Shown: positions 42,435 to 58,078 of the stretch, piece after piece
How positions within the stretch are numbered: the stretch's first letter is position 1
Layout of the letters: the number at the start of each line of letters is the position of its first letter
NCBI GenBank assembly: GCA_034769895.1
Contig: JAWRYS010000707.1
Span: 248,001 to 312,000 of the forward strand
From: Magicicada septendecula
Lineage: Eukaryota; Arthropoda; Insecta; Hemiptera; Cicadidae
Direction: 5' to 3'
DNA: 64,000 nucleotides
Position numbers and translations under genes: made by a program
Notes under the pieces: generated by a model
Told to the model about the DNA's origin: nothing
Databases searched by the model: none
The model's input: only the letters and a program-made list of their open reading frames with translations

Positions 42435-45409
42435 TGTAACATGACATAAGGTAGTGGAGATACAATGATAATTAATTATAAAACAAAGAAGCTGAAGACA
42501 AGAATAAAAGGCAAGAACTTATAAACTCAGAGATTAATAACCAAATGACAAATGACTGATAAACTGACAATGACTTGATTCAATAGATCGGATAAATACA
42601 AAAAGAACAACAGAACAAGGAAGAAGGAACCAAGAACTAAATGTAATCAAGAAATTGATAATGAACATTGTAAATCCCTAATAATGACCATTAAAATGTA
42701 TGTTAACAAATGCACTAACGTAATTAGAGTATAGATGAGATGTACCTAGGGTAATAATGACAAATAAGAAAGATAGTAATGTTATGTAAATTTGTTAACG
42801 AAGGAATGTACTCATAAATATAAGATAGGGAATTAATAATACACACACCCTAATGAATAGTGATGAAAATAATAAAAAACCAGTAAATAATACCCTGAGG
42901 CAAATAAAGGCCACAGTTAATAACCAAAAGTGATCATTAGTGAAGGGAAAATAAAATAAACACTTATAACCAGTAACCCCATGATGATATTAACATAAAT
43001 AAACAACCCAGTGAATAATCAAGTGAGTGGAAGAAAGAGTATATTAATACAAAAGTGGTGACATGTAGTGATAGCATGTTGCATATAATAAGTGAAAGTG
43101 AATAAATCAAAAACCTTCTATGAAGGAAAAAGGTAGTTGGTGAACTTGAAAAGGTATTCTAGTTAGTAGACTGTATTAGAATAACTGGAAGACCTGTAAT
43201 AAACTTTGTACTAGCAAGTAAGAGGAACTCATTATAATGTGATTAAGTTAAGCAATAGTTAATAAGAATTATAGGATAAGATAGAAATTAAGTCATTGGA
43301 ATGAAAGGCAAACAAGAAAGATAGACACTGTTTTATAGTGAAGGAATGAGGGAAGAGTATATTGTGAAAAGTACAGTTTAATAGTAGTATAATAAGAGTG
43401 TTGTTATTGTTTAAAAAACCAATATAATATAATGAATCATCAATTGAACCAGATAGTAGTAAGGAATAGAAAGGTAGTTAGAAGTTTTATTTCAGGCTTG
43501 AACCTGTCAAGAAAATGTTTATTATTATAATAAGAGGTGTAGTTAGAAACACCAATGTTTATTACTTGTTTCTGTTAAAAATTTGTTTTAAAGTACCAAA
43601 TATAAAGGTAAGAAGTTACAAAGAAATGTCAGATAGTAGTATAGGAAAATCTAGGCTCTAGGCCTAACTGTTAATGATGAATTTTGTAAATTATAGAACA
43701 AACAATAGCCCAGTATCAAAGCAGAATATACCAAATGTTTAAACAAGTTAAGTGGGTATTCCTAATACCAAAATGTATAAATAACATCCAATTTTGGATA
43801 AAATGTATATAAAATATAAATAAGAAAAATAACAAAAATGTGATTAGCTACTCAAAAGTAACCATGAGGGGTATCAAAATGATCCTTATCAAAAATTATG
43901 AACAATGGTATTCATGTAATAAATCTAGCTACTAATATAAGAAAGAAATCTTAATTTGAAGATATTTTGTAGATTTAAACTAAAATAAGACGTTAGAATA
44001 TAACAATGACATAAATTAACGACCAATGAGAATTCGCATAATTTATTAGGTAACCATAGCAACCGAAATTTATTGCCAAGAAACCGTTGAATTTTCGTTA
44101 ATCCATTATTGACCGACGCCGAGGGCGGATGTATGCAGCTCTCAACCCAAATTTTATCCTAAATAAGTGAATTTTGACTGAGATCGAAAGTAAAGAAGAT
44201 AGTATTAGCAGTCCATGGAACACCTGATAATATATTTATTATTAAAATTTTCACAAACCAAAATTATCCGTGGAAATTAAGAAGACTTCTGGAATAGCTG
44301 ACGACTCATCCCGAAGGAAGACCAGAGGTGACTTCAACCCAAGAAGACGGACGATTGCAGAACGAGTACGAAGTCGAACTTTATGGAAAAACCCGTCTGA
44401 ACGAGATTGACGAATATCCGAAGAATAGAAGACGACCAGATCCACCCGGAAGAAGCAGACGAGCATCGTGGAAGCCCCAGCGAGAATCGATGAGTATAAA
44501 ACACTAATCTCACTAAAACGAATTCCCAATTTTTCTATCCATAATAACAAATCACAATTTTCACTGCACTGATCACTATTCTGAACTAGAACTGAAAGTA
44601 TTTATAATATCACTATTATTGAACTTTAATCAATTGATAATTATTTAAATTGAGCTATAATAAATAATTCATAAACATAACTTGTTGACAAAATCCTAAC
44701 CAAAAATTAGACTAACTCTCATTGATGATTACTTACTTGGATGTATTAAAATATTAAATATTGTGTACCTAGTTTTAAGAATTATTATAAATTTGTGCAT
44801 TCTAGCCGTAATCCAATACTTCTGTAGCCAAAAGGACTTATTAACACCCCCTGGGTAAAACATTCTATTGTAAACCAACGGTACCCGCCAAGCGGCGTGT
44901 ACATGACACATTTAAAACTGAGCATGCCAACTGAGCAACTGTAAAAGCCGGTGCTAAGATAAAATAATGTACTACTAACTAACTGAAAACTATTAAAGGG
45001 TTAATAAATATTGTTATTCTGCAACGCTGTATGTTTGATTCGTACAAATTAAGATAACACATAGAAAATTATTGAAGTGAAAACAACAACCATCACAGTT
45101 AGCGAAGCCGACACTGAAAGACGGTGTGCGCCAATCAGGTGGCGAGGCGGCAATATTCAAACCAAACGCCGAGAGATACGGTTTGCCCGTATATGGTAAG
45201 AAAAGGTACAACTCGACTCGCTACATGCAAATAACATTGACAGTAATTATTGAACTTATTAAAAACATCAATCATACACCTCTACTATACCACGAACCCA
45301 ACGAGCGAGTTAAAAAACGCTCGTCACGCACACATTTACCATACGAGTAATAGAACGATTTACAGAAACACTAATTATTAAATACACCCCGCACAAAAGT
45401 TTTATTACA
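42435..45409 (+). repeat. array LTR 2 (2975 bp)
   Basis: Same LTR as copy 1. Carries the variants TAAATTTG near 42787, GCTAAGATAAAA near 44955 and CATGCAAATA near 45224, which it shares with copy 5 and not with copies 1, 3 and 4. Confidence 0.88.
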
Positions 45410-45491
45410 AAGTGGCGCGCCAACTAGTAGGGCTAGGATAACTAAAAAATCATACCAGTAAACCTTACGGATTCTAGCGGCGACTACAGAA

Positions 45492-46508
45492 ATGGAAACG
45501 GCAAAGCACGATACGAGATACCAGACTACAATATGCGAGAAGGAGGCGGAAAAGGGAGCAAAGAGATCAGAAAAGGAGATCGAGAAAGGCGCCGGAATGT
45601 AAGAAAGGGAAATAACTTCGGTGGAAGATGTAGAAGAAGTATTAACTCCTATGGAAACAGATAAACCTACACAACAGGCGGAAGCCAGAACAGGCATGGA
45701 CTTGCTGCAATTATGGGAATTAATGAAGGAGAAATTGGACAAGGGATTTAAGTCAATTGATGACAATTTTAAAAGGATGAATGAAAACATGGACAGACAT
45801 CATGAAAGAATGATGGAAAAATTGGACAGATTTAACGAGAAATTAAGTGAAACTTTGGATAGTGGTTTCGAGAAAGTGCATGAAACACTGGACAGTACTT
45901 TGGAAAGTATTAAAGAAACATTGAATGAGAACAAGGAACCGGTGGATGAGAAAATAGAAGATGGTAGGGAGGAAACAGAATTAAAAGAAGACAAAAGCAT
46001 ACTATTATCCACAAATAAAAATAACAGCCACAAGGAGGATATCCGAACCATGGAGGTGACGACTAAGAAGAGGCATCCAAGGAAACTCATAAATACCAGA
46101 GAAGAGTTGGAGATGATGAGGAATGGACTATTTGAGATGTTTAATGTACTAATTAACGACCAGAATGAAATAATGAATTTTTAAAATAACAGAAGGAATT
46201 TATTAGAAACTTTAGAAAGGAATCACTACAAAACAGTGTGTAACAGAATAAGAAGGAGAAGACACTTAATAGACATGCATAATCCAATATCAATGATAGC
46301 ATCTACAATGGAAATAGCATTGACCTATTCGTTGTATAAAGAAAATAATGAAATGATTGAGATAGCAATGGAAACAAGTGAAAATATTATGACAGAAACA
46401 TTTAAATACAAGATAGTAGCAAGAAAATGGACAAGAACAGAAGTCATTCTGAAAACGACAGCAATCCTAACAACAGGGGTAACTCATACAATCATGGACC
46501 ATGGCTAA
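45492..46508 (+). pseudogene. gag-like frame with two in-frame TAA codons, unit 2
   Basis: Same structure as unit 1, with TAA at 45600 and 46182. Carries ACAATATGCGAG near the start, shared with unit 5, and TACTTTGG near 45897, shared with unit 1. Confidence 0.7.
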
Positions 46509-47647
46509 ACCAAGTGCGGAGGAACACTGAGAAATGGGACTGATTTTAAGTAGACCGACCATGCGAACCGATTAATGTATAAATGAGAAGAAGGAATTTG
46601 GAGAGCAACCATTATCTAAATTCAAAAAATTAAAGTAAGCACAACTTACAATACGTATATGATTGAAATTATTATATGAATGAAAAGGAATTTAGAAGAA
46701 AGATTAGCTAAATTCAAAACAAAGTAAGTACAAACTTACAACCAAGTGTGAAACAAAATGAGTAAACCAATGTAATTTTGAAAAATATGTATGATGAAGT
46801 ATCATAAAAATTGATATAAAATAATAAAATGTTACACAAATAATGATGACGCTACATAACATCATTAACTAACCCTCTCACAAAAGGGAATAATAAAGAA
46901 CTAACGTTTCACAAAAGAAAAGACAAGACAATCAAATAAAAAAAAATGACAATGACATATTAACTGAACAATCAATGAAAAAAATAAGTGAGCCAGAACC
47001 CAGCTACAATGTTAATATTGAATATAAATGAGCAATAAAGTGATAACAAATAAAATCACTACCATATGAAGTAAGCTGATGAAACAATGCAAAATGCCTA
47101 TTAAATATCGCCATAAGCTTAGAAAAAGGAATCCAAATAAGTCACTGAGAAGAAAAGGTCATGAGATGTATAAAAGAGAGAATAATTATACCCAAAAGTG
47201 TTTTATTGTATTGATATTATATGAGTCGAAAACAGACGACTATTATTATAATTATTATGAATATTATTATGTGATGATTTTATGTTGAGATACGTCCAAC
47301 AATTATTTATGTTATTGAGCAGATAGGCAAGACCTCTGAACTCAAAATGTGTATAAATGGATAGCAGAGTAATAGAGCCACATGTGCCCTCTGGCTAGTA
47401 CCAATTTATATGAAGGGGAGAGAAGAAAAATTTTAGGGAAATAGAACATACAAGGGATAACACTCATAATAAAATAATACCAAATACCATATCATGAACC
47501 ATGACTTAATAAAAATGAATAAAGAAAAAGTAGTGATTGATGAATTCCTGAATGATAACAACTTGATTAAATGAACTATATTGATGATTTCAGAAAAAAC
47601 ATAATGATCTTTGTTTCGAAATAATCAATTTTGGTGGCGATGCATTA
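46509..47647 (+). other. noncoding 3' internal region, unit 2
   Basis: Equivalent to 41296-42434 with almost no change. Confidence 0.7.
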
Positions 47648-50623
47648 TGTAACATGACATAAGGTAGTGGAGATACAATGATAATTAATTATAAAACAAA
47701 GAAGCTGAAGACAAGAATAAAAGGCAAGAACTTATAAACTCAGAGATTAATAACCAAATGACAAATGACTGATAAACTGACAATGACTTGATTCAATAGA
47801 TCGGATAAATACAAAAAGAACAACAGAACAAGGAAGAAGGAACCAAGAACTAAATGTAATCAAGAAATTGATAATGAACATTGTAAATCCCTAATAATGA
47901 CCATTAAAATGTATGTTAACAAATGCACTAACGTAATTAGAGTATAGATGAGATGTACCTAGGGTAATAATGACAAATAAGAAAGATAGTAATGTTATGT
48001 ATATTTTGTTAACGAAGGAATGTACTCATAAATATAAGATAGGGAATTAATAATACACACACCCTAATGAATAGTGATGAAAATAATAAAAAACCAGTAA
48101 ATAATACCCTGAGGCAAATAAAGGCCACAGTTAATAACCAAAAGTGATCATTAGTGAAGGGAAAATAAAATAAACACTTATAACCAGTAACCCCATGATG
48201 ATATTAACATAAATAAACAACCCAGTGAATAATCAAGGGAGTGGAAGAAAGAGTATATTAATACAAAAGTGGTGACATGTAGTGATAGCATGTTGCATAT
48301 AATAAGTGAAAGTGAATAAATCAAAAACCTTCTATGAAGGAAAAAGGTAGTTGGTGAACTTGAAAAGGTATTCTAGTTAGTAGACTGTATTAGAATAACT
48401 GGAAGACCTGTAATAAACTTTGTACTAGCAAGTAAGAGGAACTCATTATAATGTGATTAAGTTAAGCAATAGTTAATAAGAATTATAGGATAAGATAGAA
48501 ATTAAGTCATTGGAATGAAAGGCAAACAAGAAAGATAGACACTGTTTTATAGTGAAGGAATGAGGGAAGAGTATATTGTGAAAAGTACAGTTTAATAGTA
48601 GTATAATAAGAGTGTTGTTATTGTTTAAAAAACCAATATAATATAATGAATCATCAATTGAACCAGATAGTAGTAAGGAATAGAAAGGTAGTTAGAAGTT
48701 TTATTTCAGGCTTGAACCTGTCAAGAAAATGTTTATTATTATAATAAGAGGTGTAGTTAGAAACACCAATGTTTATTACTTGTTTCTGTTAAAAATTTGT
48801 TTTAAAGTACCAAATATAAAGGTAAGAAGTTACAAAGAAATGTCAGATAGTAGTATAGGAAAATCTAGGCTCTAGGCCTAACTGTTAATGATGAATTTTG
48901 TAAATTATAGAACAAACAATAGCCCAGTATCAAAGCAGAATATACCAAATGTTTAAACAAGTTAAGTGGGTATTCCTAATACCAAAATGTATAAATAACA
49001 TCCAATTTTGGATAAAATGTATATAAAATATAAATAAGAAAAATAACAAAAATGTGATTAGCTACTCAAAAGTAACCATGAGGGGTATCAAAATGATCCT
49101 TATCAAAAATTATGAACAATGGTATTCATGTAATAAATCTAGCTACTAATATAAGAAAGAAATCTTAATTTGAAGATATTTTGTAGATTTAAACTAAAAT
49201 AAGACGTTAGAATATAACAATGACATAAATTAACGACCAATGAGAATTCGCATAATTTATTAGGTAACCATAGCAACCGAAATTTATTGCCAAGAAACCG
49301 TTGAATTTTCGTTAATCCATTATTGACCGACGCCGAGGGCGGATGTATGCAGCTCTCAACCCAAATTTTATCCTAAATAAGTGAATTTTGACTGAGATCG
49401 AAAGTAAAGAAGATAGTATTAGCAGTCCATGGAACACCTGATAATATATTTATTATTAAAATTTTCACAAACCAAAATTATCCGTGGAAATTAAGAAGAC
49501 TTCTGGAATAGCTGACGACTCATCCCGAAGGAAGACCAGAGGTGACTTCAACCCAAGAAGACGGACGATTGCAGAACGAGTACGAAGTCGAACTTTATGG
49601 AAAAACCCGTCTGAACGAGATTGACGAATATCCAAAGAATAGAAGACGACCAGATCCACCCGGAAGAAGCAGACGAGCATCGTGGAAGCCCCAGCGAGAA
49701 TCGATGAGTATAAAACACTAATCTCACTAAAACGAATTCCCAATTTTTCTATCCATAATAACAAATCACAATTTTCACTGCACTGATCACTATTCTGAAC
49801 TAGAACTGAAAGTATTTATAATATCACTATTATTGAACTTTAATCAATTGATAATTATTTAAATTGAGCTATAATAAATAATTCATAAACATAACTTGTT
49901 GACAAAATCCTAACCAAAAATTAGACTAACTCTCATTGATGATTACTTACTTGGATGTATTAAAATATTAAATATTGTGTACCTAGTTTTAAGAATTATT
50001 ATAAATTTGTGCATTCTAGCCGTAATCCAATACTTCTGTAGCCAAAAGGACTTATTAACACCCCCTGGGTAAAACATTCTATTGTAAACCAACGGTACCC
50101 GCCAAGCGGCGTGTACATGACACATTTAAAACTGAGCATGCCAACTGAGCAACTGTAAAAGCCGGTGCTAAGTTAAAATAATGTACTACTAACTAACTGA
50201 AAACTATTAAAGGGTTAATAAATATTGTTATTCTGCAACGCTGTATGTTTGATTCGTACAAATTAAGATAACACATAGAAAATTATTGAAGTGAAAACAA
50301 CAACCATCACAGTTAGCGAAGCCGACACTGAAAGACGGTGTGCGCCAATCAGGTGGCGAGGCGGCAATATTCAAACCAAACGCCGAGAGATACGGTTTGC
50401 CCGTATATGGTAAGAAAAGGTACAACTCGACTCGCTACACGCAAATAACATTGACAGTAATTATTGAACTTATTAAAAACATCAATCATACACCTCTACT
50501 ATTCCACGAACCCAACGAGCGAGTTAAAAAACGCTCGTCACGCACACATTTACCATACGAGTAATAGAACGATTTACAGAAACACTAATTATTAAATACA
50601 CCCCGCACAAAAGTTTTATTACA
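47648..50623 (+). repeat. array LTR 3 (2976 bp)
   Basis: Same LTR. Carries TATATTTTG near 48000 (as copies 1 and 4) and AATCAAGGGAGTGG near 48232 (as copy 4 only). Confidence 0.88.
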
Positions 50624-50705
50624 AAGTGGCGCGCCAACTAGTAGGGCTAGGATAACTAAAAAATCATACCAGTAAACCTTACGGATTCTAGCGGCGACTA
50701 CAGAA

Positions 50706-51722
50706 ATGGAAACGGCAAAGCACGATACGAGATACCAGACTACGATACGCGAGAAGGAGGCGGAAAAGGGAGCAAAGCGATCAGAAAAGGAGATCGAGAA
50801 AGGCGCCGGAATGTAAGAAAGGGAAATAACTTCGGTGGAAGATGTAGAAGAAGTATTAACTCCTATGGAAACAGATAAACCTACACAACAGGCGGAAGCC
50901 AGAACAGGCATGGACTTGCTGCAATTATGGGAATTAATGAAGGAGAAATTGGACAAGGGATTTAAGTCAATTGATGACAATTTTAAAAGGATGAATGAAA
51001 ACATGGACAGACATCATGAAAGAATGATGGAAAAATTGGACAGATTTAACGAGAAATTAAGTGAAACTTTGGATAGTGGTTTCGAGAAAGTGCATGAAAC
51101 ACTGGACAGTACTTCGGAAAGTATTAAAGAAACATTGAATGAGAACAAGGAACCGGTGGATGAGAAAATAGAAGATGGTAGGGAGGAAACAGAATTAAAA
51201 GAAGACAAAAGCATACTATTATCCACAAATAAAAATAACAGCCACAAGGAGGATATCCGAACCATGGAGGTGACGACTAAGAAGAGGTATCCAAGGAAAC
51301 TCATAAATACCAGAGAAGAGTTGGAGATGATGAGGAATGGACTATTTGAGATGTTTAATGTACTAATTAACGACCAGAATGAAATAATGAATTTTTAAAA
51401 TAACAGAAGGAATTTATTAGAAACTTTAGAAAGGAATCACTACAAAACAGTGTGTAACAGAATAAGAAGGAGAAGACACTTAATAGACATGCATAATCCA
51501 ATATCAATGATAGCATCTACAATGGAAATAGCATTGACCTATTCGTTGTATAAAGAAAATAATGAAATGATTGAGATAGCAATGGAAACAAGTGAAAATA
51601 TTATGACAGAAACATTTAAATACAAGATAGTAGCAAGAAAATGGACAAGAACAGAAGTCATTCTGAAAACGACAGCAATCCTAACAACAGGGGTAACTCA
51701 TACAATCATGGACCATGGCTAA
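50706..51722 (+). pseudogene. gag-like frame with two in-frame TAA codons, unit 3
   Basis: TAA at 50814 and 51396. Has TACTTCGG near 51111 (Leu to Ser), shared with units 4 and 5, and a private change giving KKRYP instead of KKRHP. Confidence 0.7.
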
Positions 51723-52861
51723 ACCAAGTGCGGAGGAACACTGAGAAATGGGACTGATTTTAAGTAGACCGACCATGCGAACCGATTAATGTATAAATGA
51801 GAAGAAGGAATTTGGAGAGCAACCATTATCTAAATTCAAAAAATTAAAGTAAGCACAACTTACAATACGTATATGATTGAAATTATTATATGAATGAAAA
51901 GGAATTTAGAAGAAAGATTAGCTAAATTCAAAACAAAGTAAGTACAAACTTACAACCAAGTGTGAAACAAAATGAGTAAACCAATGTAATTTTGAAAAAT
52001 ATGTATGATGAAGTATCATAAAAATTGATATAAAATAATAAAATGTTACACAAATAATGATGACGCTACATAACATCATTAACTAACCCTCTCACAAAAG
52101 GGAATAATAAAGAACTAACGTTTCACAAAAGAAAAGACAAGACAATCAAATAAAAAAAAATGACAATGACATATTAACTGAACAATCAATGAAAAAAATA
52201 AGTGAGCCAGAACCCAGCTACAATGTTAATATTGAATATAAATGAGCAATAAAGTGATAACAAATAAAATCACTACCATATGAAGTAAGCTGATGAAACA
52301 ATGCAAAATGCCTATTAAATATCGCCATAAGCTTAGAAAAAGGAATCCAAATAAGTCACTGAGAAGAAAAGGTCATGAGATGTATAAAAGAGAGAATAAT
52401 TATACCCAAAAGTGTTTTATTGTATTGATATTATATGAGTCGAAAACAGACGACTATTATTATAATTATTATGAATATTATTATGTGATGATTTTATGTT
52501 GAGATACGTCCAACAATTATTTATGTTATTGAGCAGATAGGCAAGACCTCTGAACTCAAAATGTGTATAAATGGATAGCAGAGTAATAGAGCCACATGTG
52601 CCCTCTGGCTAGTACCAATTTATATGAAGGGGAGAGAAGAAAAATTTTAGGGAAATAGAACATACAAGGGATAACACTCATAATAAAATAATACCAAATA
52701 CCACATCATGAACCATGACTTAATAAAAATGAATAAAGAAAAAGTAGTGATTGATGAATTCCTGAATGATAACAACTTGATTAAATGAACTATATTGATG
52801 ATTTCAGAAAAAACATAATGATCTTTGTTTCGAAATAATCAATTTTGGTGGCGATGCATTA
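51723..52861 (+). other. noncoding 3' internal region, unit 3
   Basis: Equivalent to unit 1, with a private CCACATCATG near 52701. Confidence 0.7.
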
Positions 52862-55840
52862 TGTAACATGACATAAGGTAGTGGAGATACAATGATAATT
52901 AATTATAAAACAAAGAAGCTGAAGACAAGAATAAAAGGCAAGAACTTATAAACTCAGAGATTAATAACCAAATGACAAATGACTGATAAACTGACAATGA
53001 CTTGATTCAATAGATCGGATAAATACAAAAAGAACAACAGAACAAGGAAGAAGGAACCAAGAACTAAATGTAATCAAGAAATTGATAATGAACATTGTAA
53101 ATCCCTAATAATGACCATTAAAATGTATGTTAACAAATGCACTAACGTAATTAGAGTATAGATGAGATGTACCTAGGGTAATAATGACAAATAAGAAAGA
53201 TAGTAATGTTATGTATATTTTGTTAACGAAGGAATGTACTCATAAATATAAGATAGGGAATTAATAATACACACACCCTAATGAATAGTGATGAAAATAA
53301 TAAAAAACCAGTAAATAATACCCTGAGGCAAATAAAGGCCACAGTTAATAACCAAAAGTGATCATTAGTGAAGGGAAAATAAAATAAACACTTATAACCA
53401 GTAACCCCATGATGATATTAACATAAATAAACAACCCAGTGAATAATCAAGGGAGTGGAAGAAAGAGTATATTAATACAAAAGTGGTGACATGTAGTGAT
53501 AGCATGTTGCATATAATAAGTGAAAGTGATTAAATCAAAAACCTTCTATGAAGGAAAAAGGTAGTTGGTGAACTTGAAAAGGTATTCTAGTTAGTAGACT
53601 GTATTAGAATAACTGGAAGACCTGTAATAAACTTTGTACTAGCAAGTAAGAGGAACTCATTATAATGTGATTAAGTTAAGCAATAGTTAATAAGAATTAT
53701 AGGATAAGATAGAAATTAAGTCATTGGAATGAAAGGCAAACAAGAAAGATAGACACTGTTTTATAGTGAAGGAATGAGGGAAGAGTATATTGTGAAAAGT
53801 ACAGTTTAATAGTAGTATAATAAGAGTGTTGTTATTGTTTAAAAAACCAATATAATATAATGAATCATCAATTGAACCAGATAGTAGTAAGGAATAGAAA
53901 GGTAGTTAGAAGTTTTATTTCAGGCTTGAACCTGTCAAGAAAATGTTTATTATTATAATAAGAGGTGTAGTTAGAAACACCAATGTTTATTACTTGTTTC
54001 TGTTAAAAATTTGTTTTAAAGTACCAAATATAAAGGTAAGAAGTTACAAAGAAATGTCAGATAGTAGTATAGGAAAATCTAGGCTCTAGGCCTAACTGTT
54101 AATGATGAATTTTGTAAATTATAGAACAAACAATAGCCCAGTATCAAAGCAGAATATACCAAATGTTTAAACAAGTTAAGTGGGTATTCCTAATACCAAA
54201 ATGTATAAATAACATCCAATTTTGGATAAAATGTATATAAAATATAAATAAGAAAAATAACAAAAATGTGATTAGCTACTCAAAAGTAACCATGAGGGGT
54301 ATCAAAATGATCCTTATCAAAAATTATGAACAATGGTATTCATGTAATAAATCTAGCTACTAATATAAGAAAGAAATCTTAATTTGAAGATATTTTGTAG
54401 ATTTAAACTAAAATAAGACGTTAGAATATAACAATGACATAAATTAACGACCAATGAGAATTCGCATAATTTATTAGGTAACCATAGCAACCGAAATTTA
54501 TTGCCAAGAAACCGTTGAATTTTCGTTAATCCATTATTGACCGACGCCGAGGGCGGATGTATGCAGCTCTCAACCCAAATTTTATCCTAAATAAGTGAAT
54601 TTTGACTGAGATCGAAAGTAAAGAAGATAGTATTAGCAGTCCATGGAACACCTGATAATATATTTATTATTAAAATTTTCACAAACCAAAATTATCCGTG
54701 GAAATTAAGAAGACTTCTGGAATCATAGCTGACGACTCATCCCGAAGGAAGACCAGAGGTGACTTCAACCCAAGAAGACGGACGATTGCAGAACGAGTAC
54801 GAAGTCGAACTTTATGGAAAAACCCGTCTGAACGAGATTGACGAATATCCGAAGAATAGAAGACGACCAGATCCACCCGGAAGAAGCAGACGAGCATCGT
54901 GGAAGCCCCAGCGAGAATCGATGAGTATAAAACACTAATCTCACTAAAACGAATTCCCAATTTTTCTATCCATAATAACAAATCACAATTTTCACTGCAC
55001 TGATCACTATTCTGAACTAGAACTGAAAGTATTTATAATATCACTATTATTGAACTTTAATCAATTGATAATTATTTAAATTGAGCTATAATAAATAATT
55101 CATAAACATAACTTGTTGACAAAATCCTAACCAAAAATTAGACTAACTCTCATTGATGATTACTTACTTGGATGTATTAAAATATTAAATATTGTGTACC
55201 TAGTTTTAAGAATTATTATAAATTTGTGCATTCTAGCCGTAATCCAATACTTCTGTAGCCAAAAGGACTTATTAACACCCCCTGGGTAAAACATTCTATT
55301 GTAAACCAACGGTACCCGCCAAGCGGCGTGTACATGACACATTTAAAACTGAGCATGCCAACTGAGCAACTGTAAAAGCCGGTGCTAAGTTAAAATAATG
55401 TACTACTAACTAACTGAAAACTATTAAAGGGTTAATAAATATTGTTATTCTGCAACGCTGTATGTTTGATTCGTACAAATTAAGATAACACATAGAAAAT
55501 TATTGAAGTGAAAACAACAACCATCACAGTTAGCGAAGCCGACACTGAAAGACGGTGTGCGCCAATCAGGTGGCGAGGCGGCAATATTCAAACCAAACGC
55601 CGAGAGATACGGTTTGCCCGTATATGGTAAGAAAAGGTACAACTCGACTCGCTACACGCAAATAACATTGACAGTAATTATTGAACTTATTAAAAACATC
55701 AATCATACACCTCTACTATACCACGAACCCAACGAGCGAGTTAAAAAACGCTCGTCACGCACACATTTACCATACGAGTAATAGAACGATTTACAGAAAC
55801 ACTAATTATTAAATACACCCCGCACAAAAGTTTTATTACA
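52862..55840 (+). repeat. array LTR 4 (2979 bp)
   Basis: Same LTR with a private 3-bp insertion (CAT) near 54724. It shares AATCAAGGGAGTGG near 53446 with copy 3. Confidence 0.88.
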
Positions 55841-55922
55841 AAGTGGCGCGCCAACTAGTAGGGCTAGGATAACTAAAAAATCATACCAGTAAACCTTACG
55901 GATTCTAGCGGCGACTACAGAA

Positions 55923-56939
55923 ATGGAAACTTCAAAGCACGATACGAGATACCAGACTACGATACGCGAGAAGGAGGCGGAAAAGGGAGCAAAGAGATCA
56001 GAAAAGGAGATCGAGAAAGGCGCCGGAATGTAAGAAAGGGAAATAACTTCGGTGGAAGATGTAGAAGAAGTATTAACTCCTATGGAAACAGATAAACCTA
56101 CACAACAGGCGGAAGCCAGAACAGGCATGGACTTGCTGCAATTATGGGAATTAATGAAGGAGAAATTGGACAAGGGATTTAAGTCAATTGATGACAATTT
56201 TAAAAGGATGAATGAAAACATGGACAGACATCATGAAAGAATGATGGAAAAATTGGACAGATTTAACGAGAAATTAAGTGAAACTTTGGATAGTGGTTTC
56301 GAGAAAGTGCATGAAACACTGGACAGTACTTCGGAAAGTATTAAAGAAACATTGAATGAGAACAAGGAACCGGTGGATGAGAAAATAGAAGATGGTAGGG
56401 AGGAAACAGAATTAAAAGAAGACAAAAGCATACTATTATCCACAAATAAAAATAACAGCCACAAGGAGGATATCCGAACCATGGAGGTGACGACTAAGAA
56501 GAGGCATCCAAGGAAACTCATAAATACCAGAGAAGAGTTGGAGATGATGAGGAATGGACTATTTGAGATGTTTAATGTACTAATTAACGACCAGAATGAA
56601 ATAATGAATTTTTAAAATAACAGAAGGAATTTATTAGAAACTTTAGAAAGGAATCACTACAAAACAGTGTGTAACAGAATAAGAAGGAGAAGACACTTAA
56701 TAGACATGCATAATCCAATATCAATGATAGCATCTACAATGGAAATAGCATTGACCTATTCGTTGTATAAAGAAAATAATGAAATGATTGAGATAGCAAT
56801 GGAAACAAGTGAAAATATTATGACAGAAACATTTAAATACAAGATAGTAGCAAGAAAATGGACAAGAACAGAAGTCATTCTGAAAACGACAGCAATCCTA
56901 ACAACAGGGGTAACTCATACAATCATGGACCATGGCTAA
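55923..56939 (+). pseudogene. gag-like frame with two in-frame TAA codons, unit 4
   Basis: TAA at 56031 and 56613. A private change near 55930 (GAAACTTCAAAG) alters the fourth codon. Otherwise as unit 3. Confidence 0.7.
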
Positions 56940-58078
56940 ACCAAGTGCGGAGGAACACTGAGAAATGGGACTGATTTTAAGTAGACCGACCATGCGAACC
57001 GATTAATGTATAAATGAGAAGAAGGAATTTGGAGAGCAACCATTATCTAAATTCAAAAAATTAAAGTAAGCACAACTTACAATACGTATATGATTGAAAT
57101 TATTATATGAATGAAAAGGAATTTAGAAGAAAGATTAGCTAAATTCAAAACAAAGTAAGTACAAACTTACAACCAAGTGTGAAACAAAATGAGTAAACCA
57201 ATGTAATTTTGAAAAATATGTATGATGAAGTATCATAAAAATTGATATAAAATAATAAAATGTTACACAAATAATGATGACGCTACATAACATCATTAAC
57301 TAACCCTCTCACAAAAGGGAATAATAAAGAACTAACGTTTCACAAAAGAAAAGACAAGACAATCAAATAAAAAAAAATGACAATGACATATTAACTGAAC
57401 AATCAATGAAAAAAATAAGTGAGCCAGAACCCAGCTACAATGTTAATATTGAATATAAATGAGCAATAAAGTGATAACAAATAAAATCACTACCATATGA
57501 AGTAAGCTGATGAAACAATGCAAAATGCCTATTAAATATCGCCATAAGCTTAGAAAAAGGAATCCAAATAAGTCACTGAGAAGAAAAGGTCATGAGATGT
57601 ATAAAAGAGAGAATAATTATACCCAAAAGTGTTTTATTGTATTGATATTATATGAGTCGAAAACAGACGACTATTATTATAATTATTATGAATATTATTA
57701 TGTGATGATTTTATGTTGAGATACGTCCAACAATTATTTATGTTATTGAGCAGATAGGCAAGACCTCTGAACTCAAAATGTGTATAAATGGATAGCAGAG
57801 TAATAGAGCCACATGTGCCCTCTGGCTAGTACCAATTTATATGAAGGGGAGAGAAGAAAAATTTTAGGGAAATAGAACATACAAGGGATAACACTCATAA
57901 TAAAATAATACCAAATACCATATCATGAACCATGACTTAATAAAAATGAATAAAGAAAAAGTAGTGATTGATGAATTCCTGAATGATAACAACTTGATTA
58001 AATGAACTATATTGATGATTTCAGAAAAAACATAATGATCTTTGTTTCGAAATAATCAATTTTGGTGGCGATGCATTA
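56940..58078 (+). other. noncoding 3' internal region, unit 4
   Basis: Equivalent to unit 1. Confidence 0.7.
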